From Pyrenophora tritici-repentis (Eukaryota > Ascomycota > Dothideomycetes > Pleosporales > Pleosporaceae): DNA of 64,000 bases. The stretch is from assembly GCF_003171515.1 (NCBI RefSeq), contig NC_089390.1:5022001-5086000 (forward strand), written 5' to 3'. The notes beneath the pieces were generated by a model, which was not told the origin of the DNA, searched no databases, and was given only the letters and a program-made list of their open reading frames with translations. How positions within the stretch are numbered: the first letter of the stretch is position 1; each line of letters opens with the position of its first letter. Both the position numbers and the translations under genes were made by a program. Of this stretch, positions 48,796-61,905 are shown in pieces.

Positions 48796-51700
48796 CTATG
48801 AGTCAAAAATCGCACCATATGCCGGAATTCCTCTCTTCTGCATGTCAAACACAATCTGCTGTGTAAACTGCTTGTTGCTGATGACCAGCACCGCCTCGGC
48901 ACCGCTCTCCTTGTATAGTTGATATGTCAAGAGGCTCATATCAGGCTTTCCAGACATACGGGTGTTGTGTATAACTGCATTCGGGTCTCGTCTGCGAACA
49001 TCATCGACGAGGGATTTCCCAAAAGTAGCTTCGTGGTTGGGTGCTGTCCAGAGAATGCGCATGGCGATGTGCTTGTATGGGAAGATAGAGAGGCATGGAC
49101 CAATACCGGATCCTGTTGCGACTACTACAACGCTCTTAAACAAGGTTGCAATTCGCAGAACGCCAGAAGTAGGGATACCGCGTCTCCAGATATGTGTAGG
49201 AGCAGTGTCGATGATGTGACCTGTGAAGTCTCCAGCTCGGCTGATGATTACCGAGTAACCCTTTCCTTCAGGCGCATTGGTGATTGTGGCAAATCCATGC
49301 CAGTCGCGAAGTGGATGTTGCGCAAGACGAACACCCTTACCTGGCACGATGGGCGAATCAAAATGCAGGCGAATAGCATGAGAGGACAGGACTTCGGGTC
49401 TGACGGAGACACGACGGAGGAATAGCCAGGGAAAGATGATGGCGCAAGTCGCGATCACAATGAGCCAGAGTGACGGGTTTCGCAGGTATGCCTCCGAGGT
49501 CGACATGCCTGATCCACGGCTCAGTTCCTTTGTAGACAGACCAACAAGCACCCAGTAGAGGATGAGTACCGTCCATCCACCGAAGCGATGCAGGTTCTCC
49601 CATAAGTCGTGGTATCGACTGCGAAGGACAGGGTGCGACAGTGCTGTCATCGCAAGGAGTAGAACAATGATGACGTAAGACAGTATCGCTGGTGCTAGTG
49701 AAAGAATTCTCACGTCAACGTCTTTGGCGATCTCGAGACTGGCACCGACGGTAAAGATGATGAACCAGATCACTGCGGCCATCGCGCAGCCGACATGGAT
49801 TCCGCCGATATGGAAGACGTTCGCACAGATGCGCCGTATCCCAAGGGGCACCCAAGTAGGAACCGAGGAGAAAATAGTAAACAAAAGATTGATGACCGGT
49901 TCCGACCGTACCAGAATCGCAGCGCAGAGGTTCGCAGCAGTAGCCGTTGCGGTCGACGAAAGTGGGTATTCCTGGCGTTTGATGTTGTCGTAAAGAAGCC
50001 AGCACGCGACTCCAATGTTTGCGAGAAAGACTGGAAGGAGAAGCCAGCGATAGGCGATGAGTCCTCGATGTCGTAGCCAGGCTTGCGTGGGGGAGCCCCG
50101 CACCTCTGGTAGTGTGATGGGTAGCTCGTACGGTCTGTCGCTTCCAGAGGAGGAGCGCTCCTCGATATTGTTGAATTGAGGTCCTTTCTCAAGGTCAACG
50201 TCGTGAGAAGATGCCCGAGTAACTTCTTCAGCAACCACGGAGTGGGTGTCTACAGGTTTCGCGGGTACTATCAGGGTGTCGAAGGCTGAGTCGTGTCGCG
50301 TGTGTGCTCCTCTGGTTGGCGCGACGTCTGGTTTCGAGACGGGGAATTCCGCAGCCAAAGCTTTGAGCTGAGTCTTGTCGACCTTGCCGTTGGGGTTCAA
50401 CGGGACGTCTTGAACTGATATCCATCGTTCAGGTACGGAGTAGTAGGGCAGGCACTTTCGAACATATGCGTCAAGCTCTTGTTCGACAATAGGGGTGGAT
50501 GATGCGTAGAAGCCGTAGAGTACTGAATCGATGACGAGAGAGGCCGCTCGTGTGATACCAGAGAATTGCTATGCCCGATTGTCAGCCCCGATCATGTCTG
50601 CAATGAAGGGAAATTACCTCAATGACAGCAGTAACTCCATCAAGCTCAACGCGGAAGCCCTGTTATGGTCAGCTCAACTGTTTGTGCTGTGATCCCCAGA
50701 TAAACAAACCTTGATCTTAACTTGATCATCCATTCGACCAAAAGACTCAAGTGTGCCATCTGCTCTCCAGCAGACGATGTTCCCGAAGTTGTACATCATG
50801 GATCTGGCTCAATGTCAGAGGGCTGAAGTTGTGGTGTTAGTTTTAGATTCTTGACTTACCCGTCATTTGCGAATTTGTCGAGGCGAAATTTCTCCGCAGT
50901 GGTGAGTGGCAGGTTGATGTAGCCTTTTGAGACACCTGCGCCCCCAACCCATAGCGTTCCTTTTTCGCCGACGCTCACAGGCTCTGCTGCATCATCGAGT
51001 ATGTAACATGTGGTATTGGGTAGTGGCCGACCAATGAATAGAGTTTCGCCCGGAATGTGTCGATGTGCAGAGAAAAGGAATGTCTCCGTCGCGCCGAGTA
51101 GATTGTAAAAGTTTCGACCTTGAGCCCAGTCATCCGCGAGACTACGCGTATGGTTAGAAAAGGCTCGATGGAAAGTTTTGATGGTCGACTCACGCTTGTG
51201 GGCACGCCTCTCCCGCTACGGCAATGGTCTTGATGTTTGGGTAACGCTGTTGATCATACTTTGAGAGTATGGAAGGGGTGCTGATCAAGATATCGATCTA
51301 TGGGTCGAGTTAGTCGAGTGGTATCGTGAATACCGCTGTAGGTACCGACCTTTTCTAATGTTGCCTCCCAATCTGAGCCCCGGAGGTATAGCGTACCACC
51401 GTTCATCAGTGATCCTAACATTTCCCATGCGCCTTGGTAGTATGTTAGCATATTTTATGACGGAAAAAAGTCGAAGTGCATACCCATCGCGAAAGAGATG
51501 CTCAAGACCTGTCCGATCTTTGAGCCGAGAGTAATACCCAGTCTTCCAGGTTCCGAAAGAAGTGGGTTAGTCATCGTGCCATGTTTGACGTCCACACCCT
51601 TGGGTACGCCAGTGCTTCCTTGATAAACCATTAATAGAGTTCCAGATATAGGGAGTGACCAGCTTACCTGATGTGTACATGGCAAACACGCCATCGTTCG

Positions 51701-52235
51701 TGGTGACTTCAATGTTTGGCCGTGAAGGAGGATAAAATGCTCCAGTAGTCATTCCCAGCTCAAGGACAATAGCTTCTTGACTCGCAAACTGCTTCACCCT
51801 GTCCCAGTATCTGGGGAGACATAATATGAACCGTGTCTCAGTGTCCTTGAAGATGTGCTGTAGAGCCTGGTCTGAGGCAACACCTCCGTCGATAGGAACG
51901 TATTGGCAACCAGCTTTAAGAATGGCTAAGAAGCCGACGAGCATCTCGATCGATCGCTGTACAACGAGACATACTCTTTGCCTGGGACAGAGACCTGAGC
52001 TGATGAGGTGGTGCGCCAGGCGATTGGCAGCAAGATCTAGTTGAAGATAAGTAATGCTGTCGTTTCCGAATATAGCAGCCACGGCGGTTGGGTGGTTGTC
52101 CACGACGCTCTCGAAAGCCTCGTGAACGGTGGCATGTGAAGTGGAACACCTTGGACCGCGCCCAAATCGAGAGACAAAGTTTTGGTCCTCTAATGAGAGG
52201 TTGTTCATGTTGCTGAATAGACCCAGTGTCTCCAT
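48796..52235 (-). CDS. Adenylate-forming enzyme fused to ferric-reductase-like membrane module
   Basis: About eight exons with short GT-AG introns, for example 51667-51619, 51483-51433 and 51349-51298. The N-terminal half is an AMP-binding domain, with core motifs MYTSGSTGVPKG split by the first intron, NLLGATE, GRMDDQVKIKGFRVEL and the catalytic Lys in NPNGKVDK. No carrier domain with a phosphopantetheine Ser follows. Instead, after a disordered acidic linker come about six membrane helices (in 48796-50400) with His residues in HIGGIHVGC and NLHRFGG. The end is a cytosolic FAD/NAD-type reductase with VVATGSGIGPCLSIF. The adenylation part should activate a carboxylic acid with ATP. How the electron-transfer half uses it is unknown; reduction or sensing of the activated acid at a membrane is only a guess. 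Confidence 0.85.
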
Positions 52236-55200
52236 AGTATCGGCGCAATTCTGAAAGCTCGAGGGGAGAGATGGAGCAGATGTGTTGGTGCCCGTTAGGT
52301 CGAAGCTACCGTCCGCTTGTATACTTCACAGACCTTATTCACAGACCACATGCAAACAAAGCCATTGCCCGTGAATATGGAGACACTGCGTAGTGCCGAT
52401 ATCGAAAGCTCATTTTATTGGCCCGCGAAGGGATCCCGTTATACCAAGACAGCTCTGCATCCTAGGATTGTACGGTGACTCTCCTCGCCCAAGAGGACCC
52501 TTCTGAGCCATTCCACCAATCTGAGCAACCAATGAATCAGGAAATTTTCCTAGCTAACCCATGAGAACAGATCCAGGCCTCGGAGATCACCTCAAGCAGG
52601 GTGTGGTTGCACTGGGTCCGGATGTGGCTGCCTGTGCATGAACATGCCTCAATGACAGACTAGCTAAAAGTTGCCGTTGCGCAAGCCTCTTGGAGAATCC
52701 ATTACGTTGGCGTAGCTGTGTAGGGAAGCCAAGTGCATTGGGGTCAAAAACGTCGCATGGATTAGAGTAGATCCTGTAAACCGCGGGGAAGTAGTCTATG
52801 GTAACATGCTACCGTCTCGCCGATATGCGTGTGCTGAATCGTTGATGCAATACCATTGACTAGCCTTGCAGGAGTATGCATAGTCCATCGCATACGGTTG
52901 TGTGGCGTGGGAAGACGGGCTGGATTCGAGAGTCAATTGCCAATCAGGGTCGATATAATCATTCTCGTGCCGAATACATGCTTACAATACCAAGATGGAA
53001 ACTTCACTCGTGGCTTTTACTAGCACCAATCGTAGTCTGGGAGCCGGCTGAGTGGGTGTGTTCAAGATTTCGAGGAACACGACTAGTGGTGTGGTTACGA
53101 TCCTCGGGCCAGGATAATGCCTCACTCCGACCAGGAAACCAGGTTCCGTATGTGGATTCCTCATGAAGACGCACTGATTTGCGCCGTGCATATGCTCGTC
53201 GCGGATGGAAGTGCCGGGGGAAGGAGTACAGTTCGGGCATAGCGAAAGACTCTCGAACACGTTAGTCGACATCGGGCAAGGAGTTGATTTGCCCAAGCTC
53301 GGATGTTAGGCCAACCTCACCGCAAGCGCGGCTCTACGGTCATCCCATCTTTCATCGCGGTGTAAATGCACAAGCCTATTGGTAACCCCACTAGTTGGTT
53401 GAGCGTCGGGCCGAAGTTGACATGTGTCTGCGCCCACACGGCACGGCACGCCTACGGCCGAGATGGGCACACCCCCTTCAGAGAAAAATGTAACACTGGC
53501 ACGCTGGCAATACATTCAAGGGAAACTGTAAAACTCCCAATAAGCGGTCCATTTCTGGGGGCGCGGGAAGAAGGGCGACACCCCGATCCTGTACGCAGGT
53601 CAAACCAGATCGATCTGCGGAAGGCTGCCACGTTCCTGCGTGGCTTATCCACCTTCGAGCGCCCGCTGTGTACTAAGCATGCGTTTTAGGAAAGAAGTCG
53701 ATTGAGTTGCTTGTCCTACAGCGGGTGCCGTATCCGGGCAAGGACTAGGCGCTGGAATCCTTGACCGCAAGTGTCGCTTGCCTGACGAGAACGTGCTGCT
53801 TGGTGTGCTGGCAAAAAGCTAGAGGATAGCGCAAGATTGATAATGAGCCGTTTGGTGTCTGGACGTTCAAGACGGCACCAGCCGACGCGCGTGCATGCTA
53901 AGTAAATACTGGGGCTTGTTTGTCTCCGGAAGTGGCGTTGATTAGCAAGATTTTCCTCTGAGCGTTCTTGAACTAGTAGCGAAAAAAAACTTCTCTGTCA
54001 GCTTGGCCGTCAACGGGAAGACCAGCACTGCTCGAAAGGGCGTGACGATGTGACTTGCGTTGCAGAACTAGATGCCACCCGGTGGGAGCGACAATATGAC
54101 GAATTGGCTAGCGTCTCTAGCTGGAGAAAACGTGGCTTAGTGACTTGGCGACAGTCCCACAACTATGCAAATCATCACTGCATCCCTCCGACGATCATCG
54201 AATCCTACACCACTCGCCAGACGTGAAAGGGGTACTCGCATGCTTGTCCTTCTCATTGCGCATGACACAGTCGTTGGCAAGAATTGGCGAGGTTATCGGA
54301 TCATGACCAGGTATTTGCTCGTCGCTGATACCTGTTGGTAGGCCTCCCGAGGGTCCTCGACGTTGCAACAGCCAGAGTCAGTACAGGCCCACCAGTCTTG
54401 GATATGTCGATCATCTCCATCAACGCCCATATGTAGATCCTCCATTCTGGGTCGCTTACTTCCGCCCACGGCTCCTATCTGCACGTTGTCTGAGTACCGA
54501 TCCAGCCTTTGTCCCCACACGTCGTGAAGAAAAGGGTCAGCTGGGCATCTCCCCAGCCACGCGAAAAACCCGGTTCCGTCATCCTAACACTATGTGACTG
54601 TCGGCGACAGCTAATCCGCTCCTTCGTCGGCTCGGGCTTGGTCCCATATCTGCACGCATCCAGTCGCTTCACCGCCAATGATACCCCGCTTTTCCCTGAA
54701 CAGGTGTTGCTTGTCAACTCACATGATGGCGCAGGAGGCTTAGACTCGCGAATATTCGGCGAGTTGGGATGCCATGATACTCACGGCCTCCCATGGCAGT
54801 GAACATCGGGCAATGGGTGGATATGTGCCACTACAAGGCGGCAGGGTGATAATTCTCTGCCAATACAATGCGTACACCATCTGAAGAGAACGTCGAACTT
54901 GCCGGTCTATTCCGATTGGGGCTATTCATCCTCCCATCACTGCCATTCTTGTCCATATTCACCAGTTGTGGGTCACACGACTCGTGATCGTCCTGGCCCT
55001 CTGACAGAACGGGCTGAAAAACAAAGCAAGACGACATATTGCTGCGCATGTATGAAGCAAATTCGGTCGTCACAATGTTGGTGGAGGTGGGTATGCCCCG
55101 TAATCCTGACTTCGACAGCTGACGCTTAGTGACATGTGTCTCGAGTGGCTGATCAGTGGCCGTCAAAGACAAGGAAGATCGGCTTCGCATATCATTGGAA

Positions 55201-56681
55201 CTGGTCATCCGGTGAACGATCCTGGTATCGATGCGGACAACGAACATGTTGGTGTTCGTCAACTCCGTAGGAGCGCCGACCCGTCCGACGTATGGGATCT
55301 TGTAGCCCAAATCACTGAGGTCTCTTAGTTTGTGATGATCAATACAGGTGTAGTTGCAGCTGGCTTCCTTCGGTTGTGTTTTAGACCTAAATTTTGGGGT
55401 CGACGATGAGAAGTTAAAATTAAGCGACTTACATCGAGGCAGCTTGTAGTAATGTAGACGTTCTGCCCAAAACGATTGGGTGAGTCGACTTGTCAATCTA
55501 CCATTGGTTGGAAGACTGCAACTCATTTGCACATTATCCTGTTGTACGCGCTGCGCGCGGAAAGGACGCCTGGTCTACCAGATAACAGATCATACGAGTT
55601 GGAGTATACGGGTCGCTTTACAATTTTCTTACCGCGAATGGTAAATTAGACTTACCCTGGTGTAGGATCGCTTCCGAGAATATCCGAGTAAAATTCCATT
55701 GGGTCCACGTCCTTCATCCTTGGCTACTACACCATACGGTAAGCATGTTCAAGTCCGACAATTGCCATTGTTCTGCCCTCCAATTCCACGGGAATACCCT
55801 AGAAGTCAATGAATAGGTCTTTACTCGGACGCTGATAGGGCTACCATGGACCAGACTGTCGCAATGACCTATGGATGCTATTGGATTACCTGTCCACCAA
55901 TGTTGGCAGGTATGTGCTCGCGCGCTTGTCTTTGTCGCAAACGGCGGGATGAAAGTCTGTGCAGTGCAACCTCGCCGCCTTAGCCAGTGTTCGTGTCGTG
56001 CGGGCGAGCGCTTCACAGCTCTTCTGATTCATGCGACGAAGACTTCTCAAGGCTGTTAGTACATACCACCGTCTCACACTTGAGTCCATACTGCCGTCTG
56101 CCATCTGCAATCTACAATCTGCTTTGCTACCATCAATGCTTCTAAGCTCAATATAGCCACTCTTCGGATACCCTACCTTGGCAATAGCCGCGCTATCGCT
56201 TTCTATCGTCACTCGTCTAGGTGGAATGGCGTACAGATCCATCGGATACCCGAGATACCTATCTCTTACTGGTGGTATTCAATTCTCTAGGAGTACTACT
56301 AGAAGCATGTGATACGATGAAATTCGACGCCCACCACGTTGCCGAGTTTGCATACAATATTGCGTGTCGATTTGGCACTCATGTGACGAGGCCTTGGCTC
56401 GAAGATACCATCCCCAGATCACCAATGAAGACGACGTATGGAGCAAGCTGTTTCTAGAAAATGTGATATCTCAATCACCTATCCTATGGAAATGCAACCT
56501 GATAGACTAGGAGATTTAGCATGGAACCGGATATTAAAGTTATTAGCCATCTATACCAAGAATCCGATAATACATACGCGAGAGAACCCCTACCTCACAC
56601 CGCACCTCTAATCCGGAACCTTTATAGACATACAATACAATTAACAATACTTTTACGAATCAACCTCCCCTGGCCACGCCA
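52236..56681. other. Gene-poor 4.4-kb stretch
   Basis: No gene can be supported with confidence. The longest frame is 54831-55532 on the minus strand (233 residues, Ser/Thr/Asn-rich, no domain or signal recognised). Smaller minus-strand pieces, such as 54293-54520 (with CTDSGCCNVEDP) and 55886-56242 (with PRRVTIESDSAAIAKVGYP), look coding-like but have no clear start or splice structure. They may be remnants of genes or elements. Confidence 0.5.
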
Positions 56682-58253
56682 CTAGAACCACGCTAGAAGA
56701 CTCTCATTGAACCGCAGCAAATACTCTTGCATCTCCGGAAAACTCATCGGTATATCACCCCAACTAATCATCTCAAGCAGCAGCAACGCCAAGTTCCTCG
56801 AGAACCCCTCAGAAAAGTTTGACTCAGCGACCCATTCGGCCTTCTTGCGCTTCATGTGTGTGAGCGAGCCCCGTGCAGACTTTTTCTGCTCTGTTGTCAG
56901 GGTTTGGGCGCAGAAAGCAGCTCTGGTGGTGGCGTCCCCTGTGAAGTTGGTCATTTGGCGGAATGCGACGATCTCTTTGAGACAGGTGAGAAATCTATCC
57001 AGGGCTTTTTGGCATGCTTCGTAAGCGTGGCCAAGAATGGTTCGGAGGCGTTGAGAATCGTTTTGCGATATCTTCGTGGTCAGTACGATTGTTTGTTGTA
57101 ACTCTTCGATATCGTGGGTTCCTGGGTCATGTCGCTCTAGGAGTAGAAGAATTATCGAATCGAGACACTCTCGTTCATGCTGGGAGTGATCGGATGGTGG
57201 AGGTTGGACGTCTGTTGCAGTCAGCTAGGATGAGAATGGAGGTATCTGAGAGCTTACCCCGTTCTTGATCTGTGCTGCTATTGGGTTTTTGTATCGTCCC
57301 ATTTATTTCAGATTCTGAATGCACTATTGTGAACTGATCTTTCTGTTTCTTCTGTCTGCGCGGTGGCTGGGGGTTGGTGTCTACTTTGTTTGTTGACCTA
57401 GGTCGCCCACGCTTCTTAACAGCTGGCGCAGGTGCTACCCTACTAGTGAGAGGATCAGTCAACAAGGCCTCTTTGCGGACTCCCTCCTCGAATCTTTGGT
57501 CGTGGGCATTGGATAGCGCCATGCGTGTTTTTTTGGTGGACGGCGGCAGGTTGACATTGGCCATGCGAGTTGGTGGATTACGTCGGGGCTTCTTTGCCTC
57601 CGGATCTACCAGGTCACCAAGCTCATCCATGCTATCATCATCGATATCCGGAAACGAAGCCACTTGACGACCCTGCCGATTTGGACGACGTATAACCACT
57701 GCTTTTGCAACACGCGGCTGTGTTGGTGGTATGTTATGCTTTCGTTTCCTAGGGCCGGTACGTCCCCATTCTTCGGATGTGCGACAAGCGCGCTGAACAA
57801 CCCATCCGAAGAGATGCTTTCGTATTCTAATTTGTATCATGTTAGTAAGAGAGCTTGCTAACACCATGTGGGATATACTTACATGTGCTGATCCTTACGG
57901 TTCTTAAAAACCAGATGTTTTGGGTACTTGGGTTTGTTGACTTTCGTGACAAACTTTCCATCTTTTACCCCATCATTCCAGATTTTGGGGCCGTAATCAC
58001 GGAGGTTATTGGTGATGTCGTAGAAAAGAGAGGGTCGGGCTTCAAGTGCGGCTTTGATGGAATTTCTTGTCTTGTATTGACCCGCAATCTGATGAACTTT
58101 GTCCCGTGTTGCACACCAGAGATTGAACGCGGCCAGAACACCCGTATCCTTTTTCTTCAAGCTGCGAACTAATCCGATACGGACTGTGTATGATGCGCCC
58201 GTTGCTCCCGCTCGTGTAGCTTCTTCAATAAGAGCAGTGATATCTGTATCCAT
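56682..58253 (-). CDS. Unrecognised protein with AT-hook
   Basis: Exons 58253-57883, 57826-57258 and 57211-56682 join in phase (GTAAGT...TTAG and GTAAGC...ACAG) to give 489 residues beginning MDTDITALIEEA. The first 125 residues are a mostly helical globular part. A basic, disordered centre follows, with the AT-hook core KKRGRPRS and several Lys/Arg clusters. The C-terminal 180 residues are helical, with LLLLERHDPGTHDIEEL and ending FPEMQEYLLRFNESLLAWF. The AT-hook binds the minor groove of AT-rich DNA, so a nuclear role is likely, but no catalytic domain is seen. The C-terminal helices resemble those of fungal transcription-factor-associated regions only in general style. Confidence 0.78.
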
Positions 58254-59659
58254 AGCTACTACATAATTATCATACTCAGGCTGGAGTTGTTGGTAAAGTG
58301 ACACTGGCGGAAGAAAGAAAAGCCCAGGTCGGTGTCTTGAGTAGATGGAACAATGAGAGAAGTTCAATAGAGTGTGGTAAAGTTATATAGTATGAACAGG
58401 CTTCCCCTATCATATGTTTGAAAGTATCTAAACGATAAGCCCGTGTCAAAATGGTGAGCGAAATAAACGGCGAGCAAACAACGTTGTACGATAGCCATTG
58501 TATAGCGGGCCTTGTGCGACGGCCCACGCGCCGTCAAAGGACGTCCCTCTCTTAAGCCACTCGAAGAAAAGCGAGCAAAAGTTCCAATGAAACCATTTCA
58601 ACCTATCTGATGTGCGCTCGCTTGAGCCCTTTCCGTGTGCATATGCGGTGTCGTGCAGCGGACCGAAACATTGACCGGTAACAAGGGGGATCCTTAAGGC
58701 ACACCGCCAACCAAGGAAATCGACATATTAGACGCAAAAGACTACGTATTCTTTGAGTCATTACAGTACTCATACGTGGCTGAACACTCATGTTCTCTGC
58801 GATAAATGGTGGTAATTTGTGAGAAACCAAGAGCCTTCTACTCGAGCATCGTCACATACGATGATCCGAAGAGGTCATAGGTAGCGTTAGCTTCGGGCGA
58901 TGCGTATGGCTACGCCGCAATTTGGACGGGCCGCGTTCGGCTAACTACCTAGCATAGGGAATCACTTCGTCGGCAGCCAGCATAGCCTACCAGTATTTGA
59001 ATCCTACTAGGAAATTAGCAATAAGCCAAGTTAAGCAGCCATGACAGTCCTTCAAAACTTTGTTGCTGCGGCGACCAGTGATAGTTGATGTGATCTGTCA
59101 ATTTGTGATGAACGATCCTGCCAACCCTCTTTCCACTGGCAAGCTTCAGCCTTCCAGCGCTCTATATAGCTAGTCTGTGATACTTAATTCCAGAATGGTC
59201 TTAGTCAACCATGTTTGCGTAAAGTGAGCTGTATCTTATATCCATTTTTCCCGATTTCTTGACGCCATAACTTTGAAGCACCCACACTTCCCAGATCTAT
59301 CTATTCTGCGGACTGGGGGAGTGCCGCGTGACATCATGGTGAGGATTTGAACAAAATAGCAAGGTCAACGAAAGCGGAAACTGCAATACAACCCCAAGAT
59401 AAATGAGAACTTTTGAATTCCCTAAACACTCCAATGCACTAATGCATGCAATATCCTACCATCAATCTTGAAAACCCCTGTGAAAACCCAAATACCTTCA
59501 ATTCCATCCCGAAAAACACAAAGAAAACAGCAGACCTCACCCAACCCTCACGATGACCTTTTCGAACACCCAAATGTCAACTCAACGTATCTCCAAAACA
59601 TCATCCCAACATGACCATCCAAGAGCTTTTCAGAATCCAATAACCCCCTTCTGCATCAA
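58254..59659. other. Intergenic, no gene supported
   Basis: 1.4 kb between two genes on the same strand. Only short frames (for example 58603-58830 minus) without recognisable content. Confidence 0.5.
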
Positions 59660-60862
59660 TCAAGTATCAGAATCCTCCTCCTTCACTCTAACCCTCTTGG
59701 CCTCTGCCACATCCACTGCGAAAGACTCTGCAAAGAAGCCCCTACGAGCAACCCTAGGTTCCACCGGAAATGCGTCATTCACGGCGCGCTTTGGGTAGAA
59801 GTTTGCCAATGACCCGTGGAGTGGGCGCTTTCGAAAGGTAGCGGGAGCGGAGGGAATATTGGAGTGCGGCGAGGTCTGAATAGTTCTCGTTGATAAATTC
59901 AGGGGCTCTGATATGCTAGGAAGCGGCCTGGTGATATACGGCGTAGTAGCACTATCCTCGCATTTAATACGAGTGTTGCTTGTGGGAATGTTGAAGTGCG
60001 GCGAGGTCCGAACAGCCCTCGCTGGTTTGTCCAGGGGCTTTGGTGTACCCTCGAACGGATTGGTGACATACTGTATAGGGGTATCATCTTCGAGTTTGAC
60101 ACGGGTGTTGCTTGTGGGCGATCCCGACTCGCGTTTGAGAGGTGGGGGGAATATAGGCCTGACGTTCGTAGGCAATGTCGCTTTGGGCAATGGTGCGGGC
60201 TTTCGTATTGCTTTGGACATGACTAATGCTGGTGGTGCTTTGGGAGTAGTCAGACCTGGGGTAGAGAGTAATTTGCTGAGGTCTGGAATTGTTCCGCTCA
60301 GGGAGATTTGATCGCTAAATCGAGATTCTGGCGCTTTTGGTCGTTCTTTCTTCTCCTTTGACCGTGGTACGACGTTATACTCCCTCAATAACTCAGACGC
60401 ACCACAGAACTCATACTTCTCGATTGTACCGCGCATAGGACCTGTCGCGTAAGCGGTGCATGGGTCATCAGTGTGAGCCGGGCGACCTCTGTTAGGCCGC
60501 TTGATAACTATGTTCCCAAATCGATCGAAGTCGAAGGGCCAATATGTTTGTAGTTCTTTTGTAGTGTAGGCATTTGAAGCATAAGTGGTGTAGCACGCCC
60601 TGTCATCCAGATACACGTAGTGTGGTGGTTCGTTCTTGCCCCGGATGATTGGAATAGGTACATCGCCATCATATAGCTTCCATGTTGGATGACCTCGTAC
60701 GGTTATTTTAGTATGCGGGATCAAGTTGTTACTTGGATCTCCATTCCCGTGACGTTTTTCCCACAAAACACGCATTCGTCTTCCGTCCCAAACCATGTTT
60801 GGTTTGGGGCCTGGAGGGTTGGAGACGAGGTCGCCGGGTTTGATGGGCATAGTTCCTTTCAA
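59660..60862 (-). CDS. Unrecognised Pro-rich protein with internal repeat
   Basis: A single exon of 400 residues. The first 165 residues look folded, with aromatic-rich segments (HPTWKLYDGDVPIPI, HYVYLDDRACYTTY, YWPFDFDRFG). The rest is disordered, Pro/Ser/Thr-rich and basic. Within it a unit of about 42 residues occurs twice, starting TSNTRVKLEDDT and TSNTRIKCEDSA and each ending TSPHxNIPS or TSPHxNIPT. The sequence VKLED/IKCED and the final VRVKEEDS are SUMO-acceptor-like (psi-K-x-E). That suggests a nuclear protein, but no known domain is recognised. A second in-frame ATG four codons in is equally possible. Confidence 0.75.
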   Translation of the reverse strand: MKGTMPIKPGDLVSNPPGPKPNMVWDGRRMRVLWEKRHGNGDPSNNLIPHTKITVRGHPTWKLYDGDVPIPIIRGKNEPPHYVYLDDRACYTTYASNAYTTKELQTYWPFDFDRFGNIVIKRPNRGRPAHTDDPCTAYATGPMRGTIEKYEFCGASELLREYNVVPRSKEKKERPKAPESRFSDQISLSGTIPDLSKLLSTPGLTTPKAPPALVMSKAIRKPAPLPKATLPTNVRPIFPPPLKRESGSPTSNTRVKLEDDTPIQYVTNPFEGTPKPLDKPARAVRTSPHFNIPTSNTRIKCEDSATTPYITRPLPSISEPLNLSTRTIQTSPHSNIPSAPATFRKRPLHGSLANFYPKRAVNDAFPVEPRVARRGFFAESFAVDVAEAKRVRVKEEDSDT

Positions 60863-61905
60863 TGGCCCGAAATTGTATGTGGTCAGGGGCGTATCAAGAT
60901 TGCTTGTGGGCTTTTGGTGCTTTTGGTACTTTTTGGCGCTTTGGGTCGGTCACTCTAAGAGTCATAGGCGGAATGAATGCGCGTCTGGGCTAAGTCAGGT
61001 GCTCATGGGTTTCGATGGCCAACGGAGTTGAAGCAGATAAGGCACAGTAGTCCAAAGACGACTGCTAGACCGAGTGGTCAGACCTGATCGCAGATTTGAG
61101 TCGGTCTATTAAATGACAAGAAAATGTGATGGAACTGTACCTACTTCATACGAGATAGAGAAATGGAAGTCGAAGTAGAGAATAAAGATGGAAGATGGAA
61201 AGTCAGGGCGAGAAGCATACAAAGTTGGGATAGGGAGTAGATAGTTAAGGTAGAAAGCAATGGAGGAGAGCAGATAATCAATGTCGACTAAGGATGGAGA
61301 GTAGATGGTCGAGAAGAGGAACAGGGAAGAGAGTGAGAAGAAGGAAGAAGACTGCATTGAGGAGTAGAACTACTGACCTATTCACAGGAAGTTACGTAGC
61401 GGCAACCTGGCGGTAAGAGTCGCCCCATAAAATACGCGATATAACGGTGTGGTGAGTGTTGCAAACAAGATTCCCGCTCTTTGGCCCACAATAATCAACC
61501 AGAATATCATCTGGGTTATATTTGACAATCTGAACCAAAAGAAGTGCATACCCAGAAACACAGCTTTGTTACACATTATGGTACTCACACCACCCATAGG
61601 GTTAGGTGAGTGTGTTTGCTGCAACTGAATAGCATGTACAACCTGCAATAGCTTAGGACAAAATACAATTTGTACGAGACGTTTAGTTCCACTTCTCACG
61701 ATGTTGACGTCTAGCTTGGTGTTTGGGCAATCGGACCTTCTGGCGGATTGATGTCAACGATGTGGGCTGAGCCAATCAAAGATGCCAAGAAAAAGGTAGG
61801 TCATCCACTAGCAACTTCACGACCGCCACCACCCGCATCGACTATCAAGGCTCGCCGGACGCCCGAGCATCAATTGAGCGAGACAACCCACTATTGCCCG
61901 TCACG
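60863..61905. other. Intergenic, divergent promoter region
   Basis: No gene. An A/G-rich strand-biased stretch lies at about 61120-61370. It separates the minus-strand gene ending upstream from the complex I gene. Confidence 0.55.

Noticed and set aside
40592..52235. Secondary-metabolite gene cluster around the adenylating enzyme
   Set aside because: Nitrilase, hydroxyacid oxidase and carboxypeptidase are neighbours, but there is no carrier domain, PKS, full NRPS, transporter or pathway regulator, and the gaps between the genes are large.
54831..55532. 233-residue minus-strand frame as a gene
   Set aside because: Long, but Ser/Thr/Asn-rich with no domain, signal or splice evidence, and it lies in a gene-poor stretch. 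It is left as a possibility in the gap entry.
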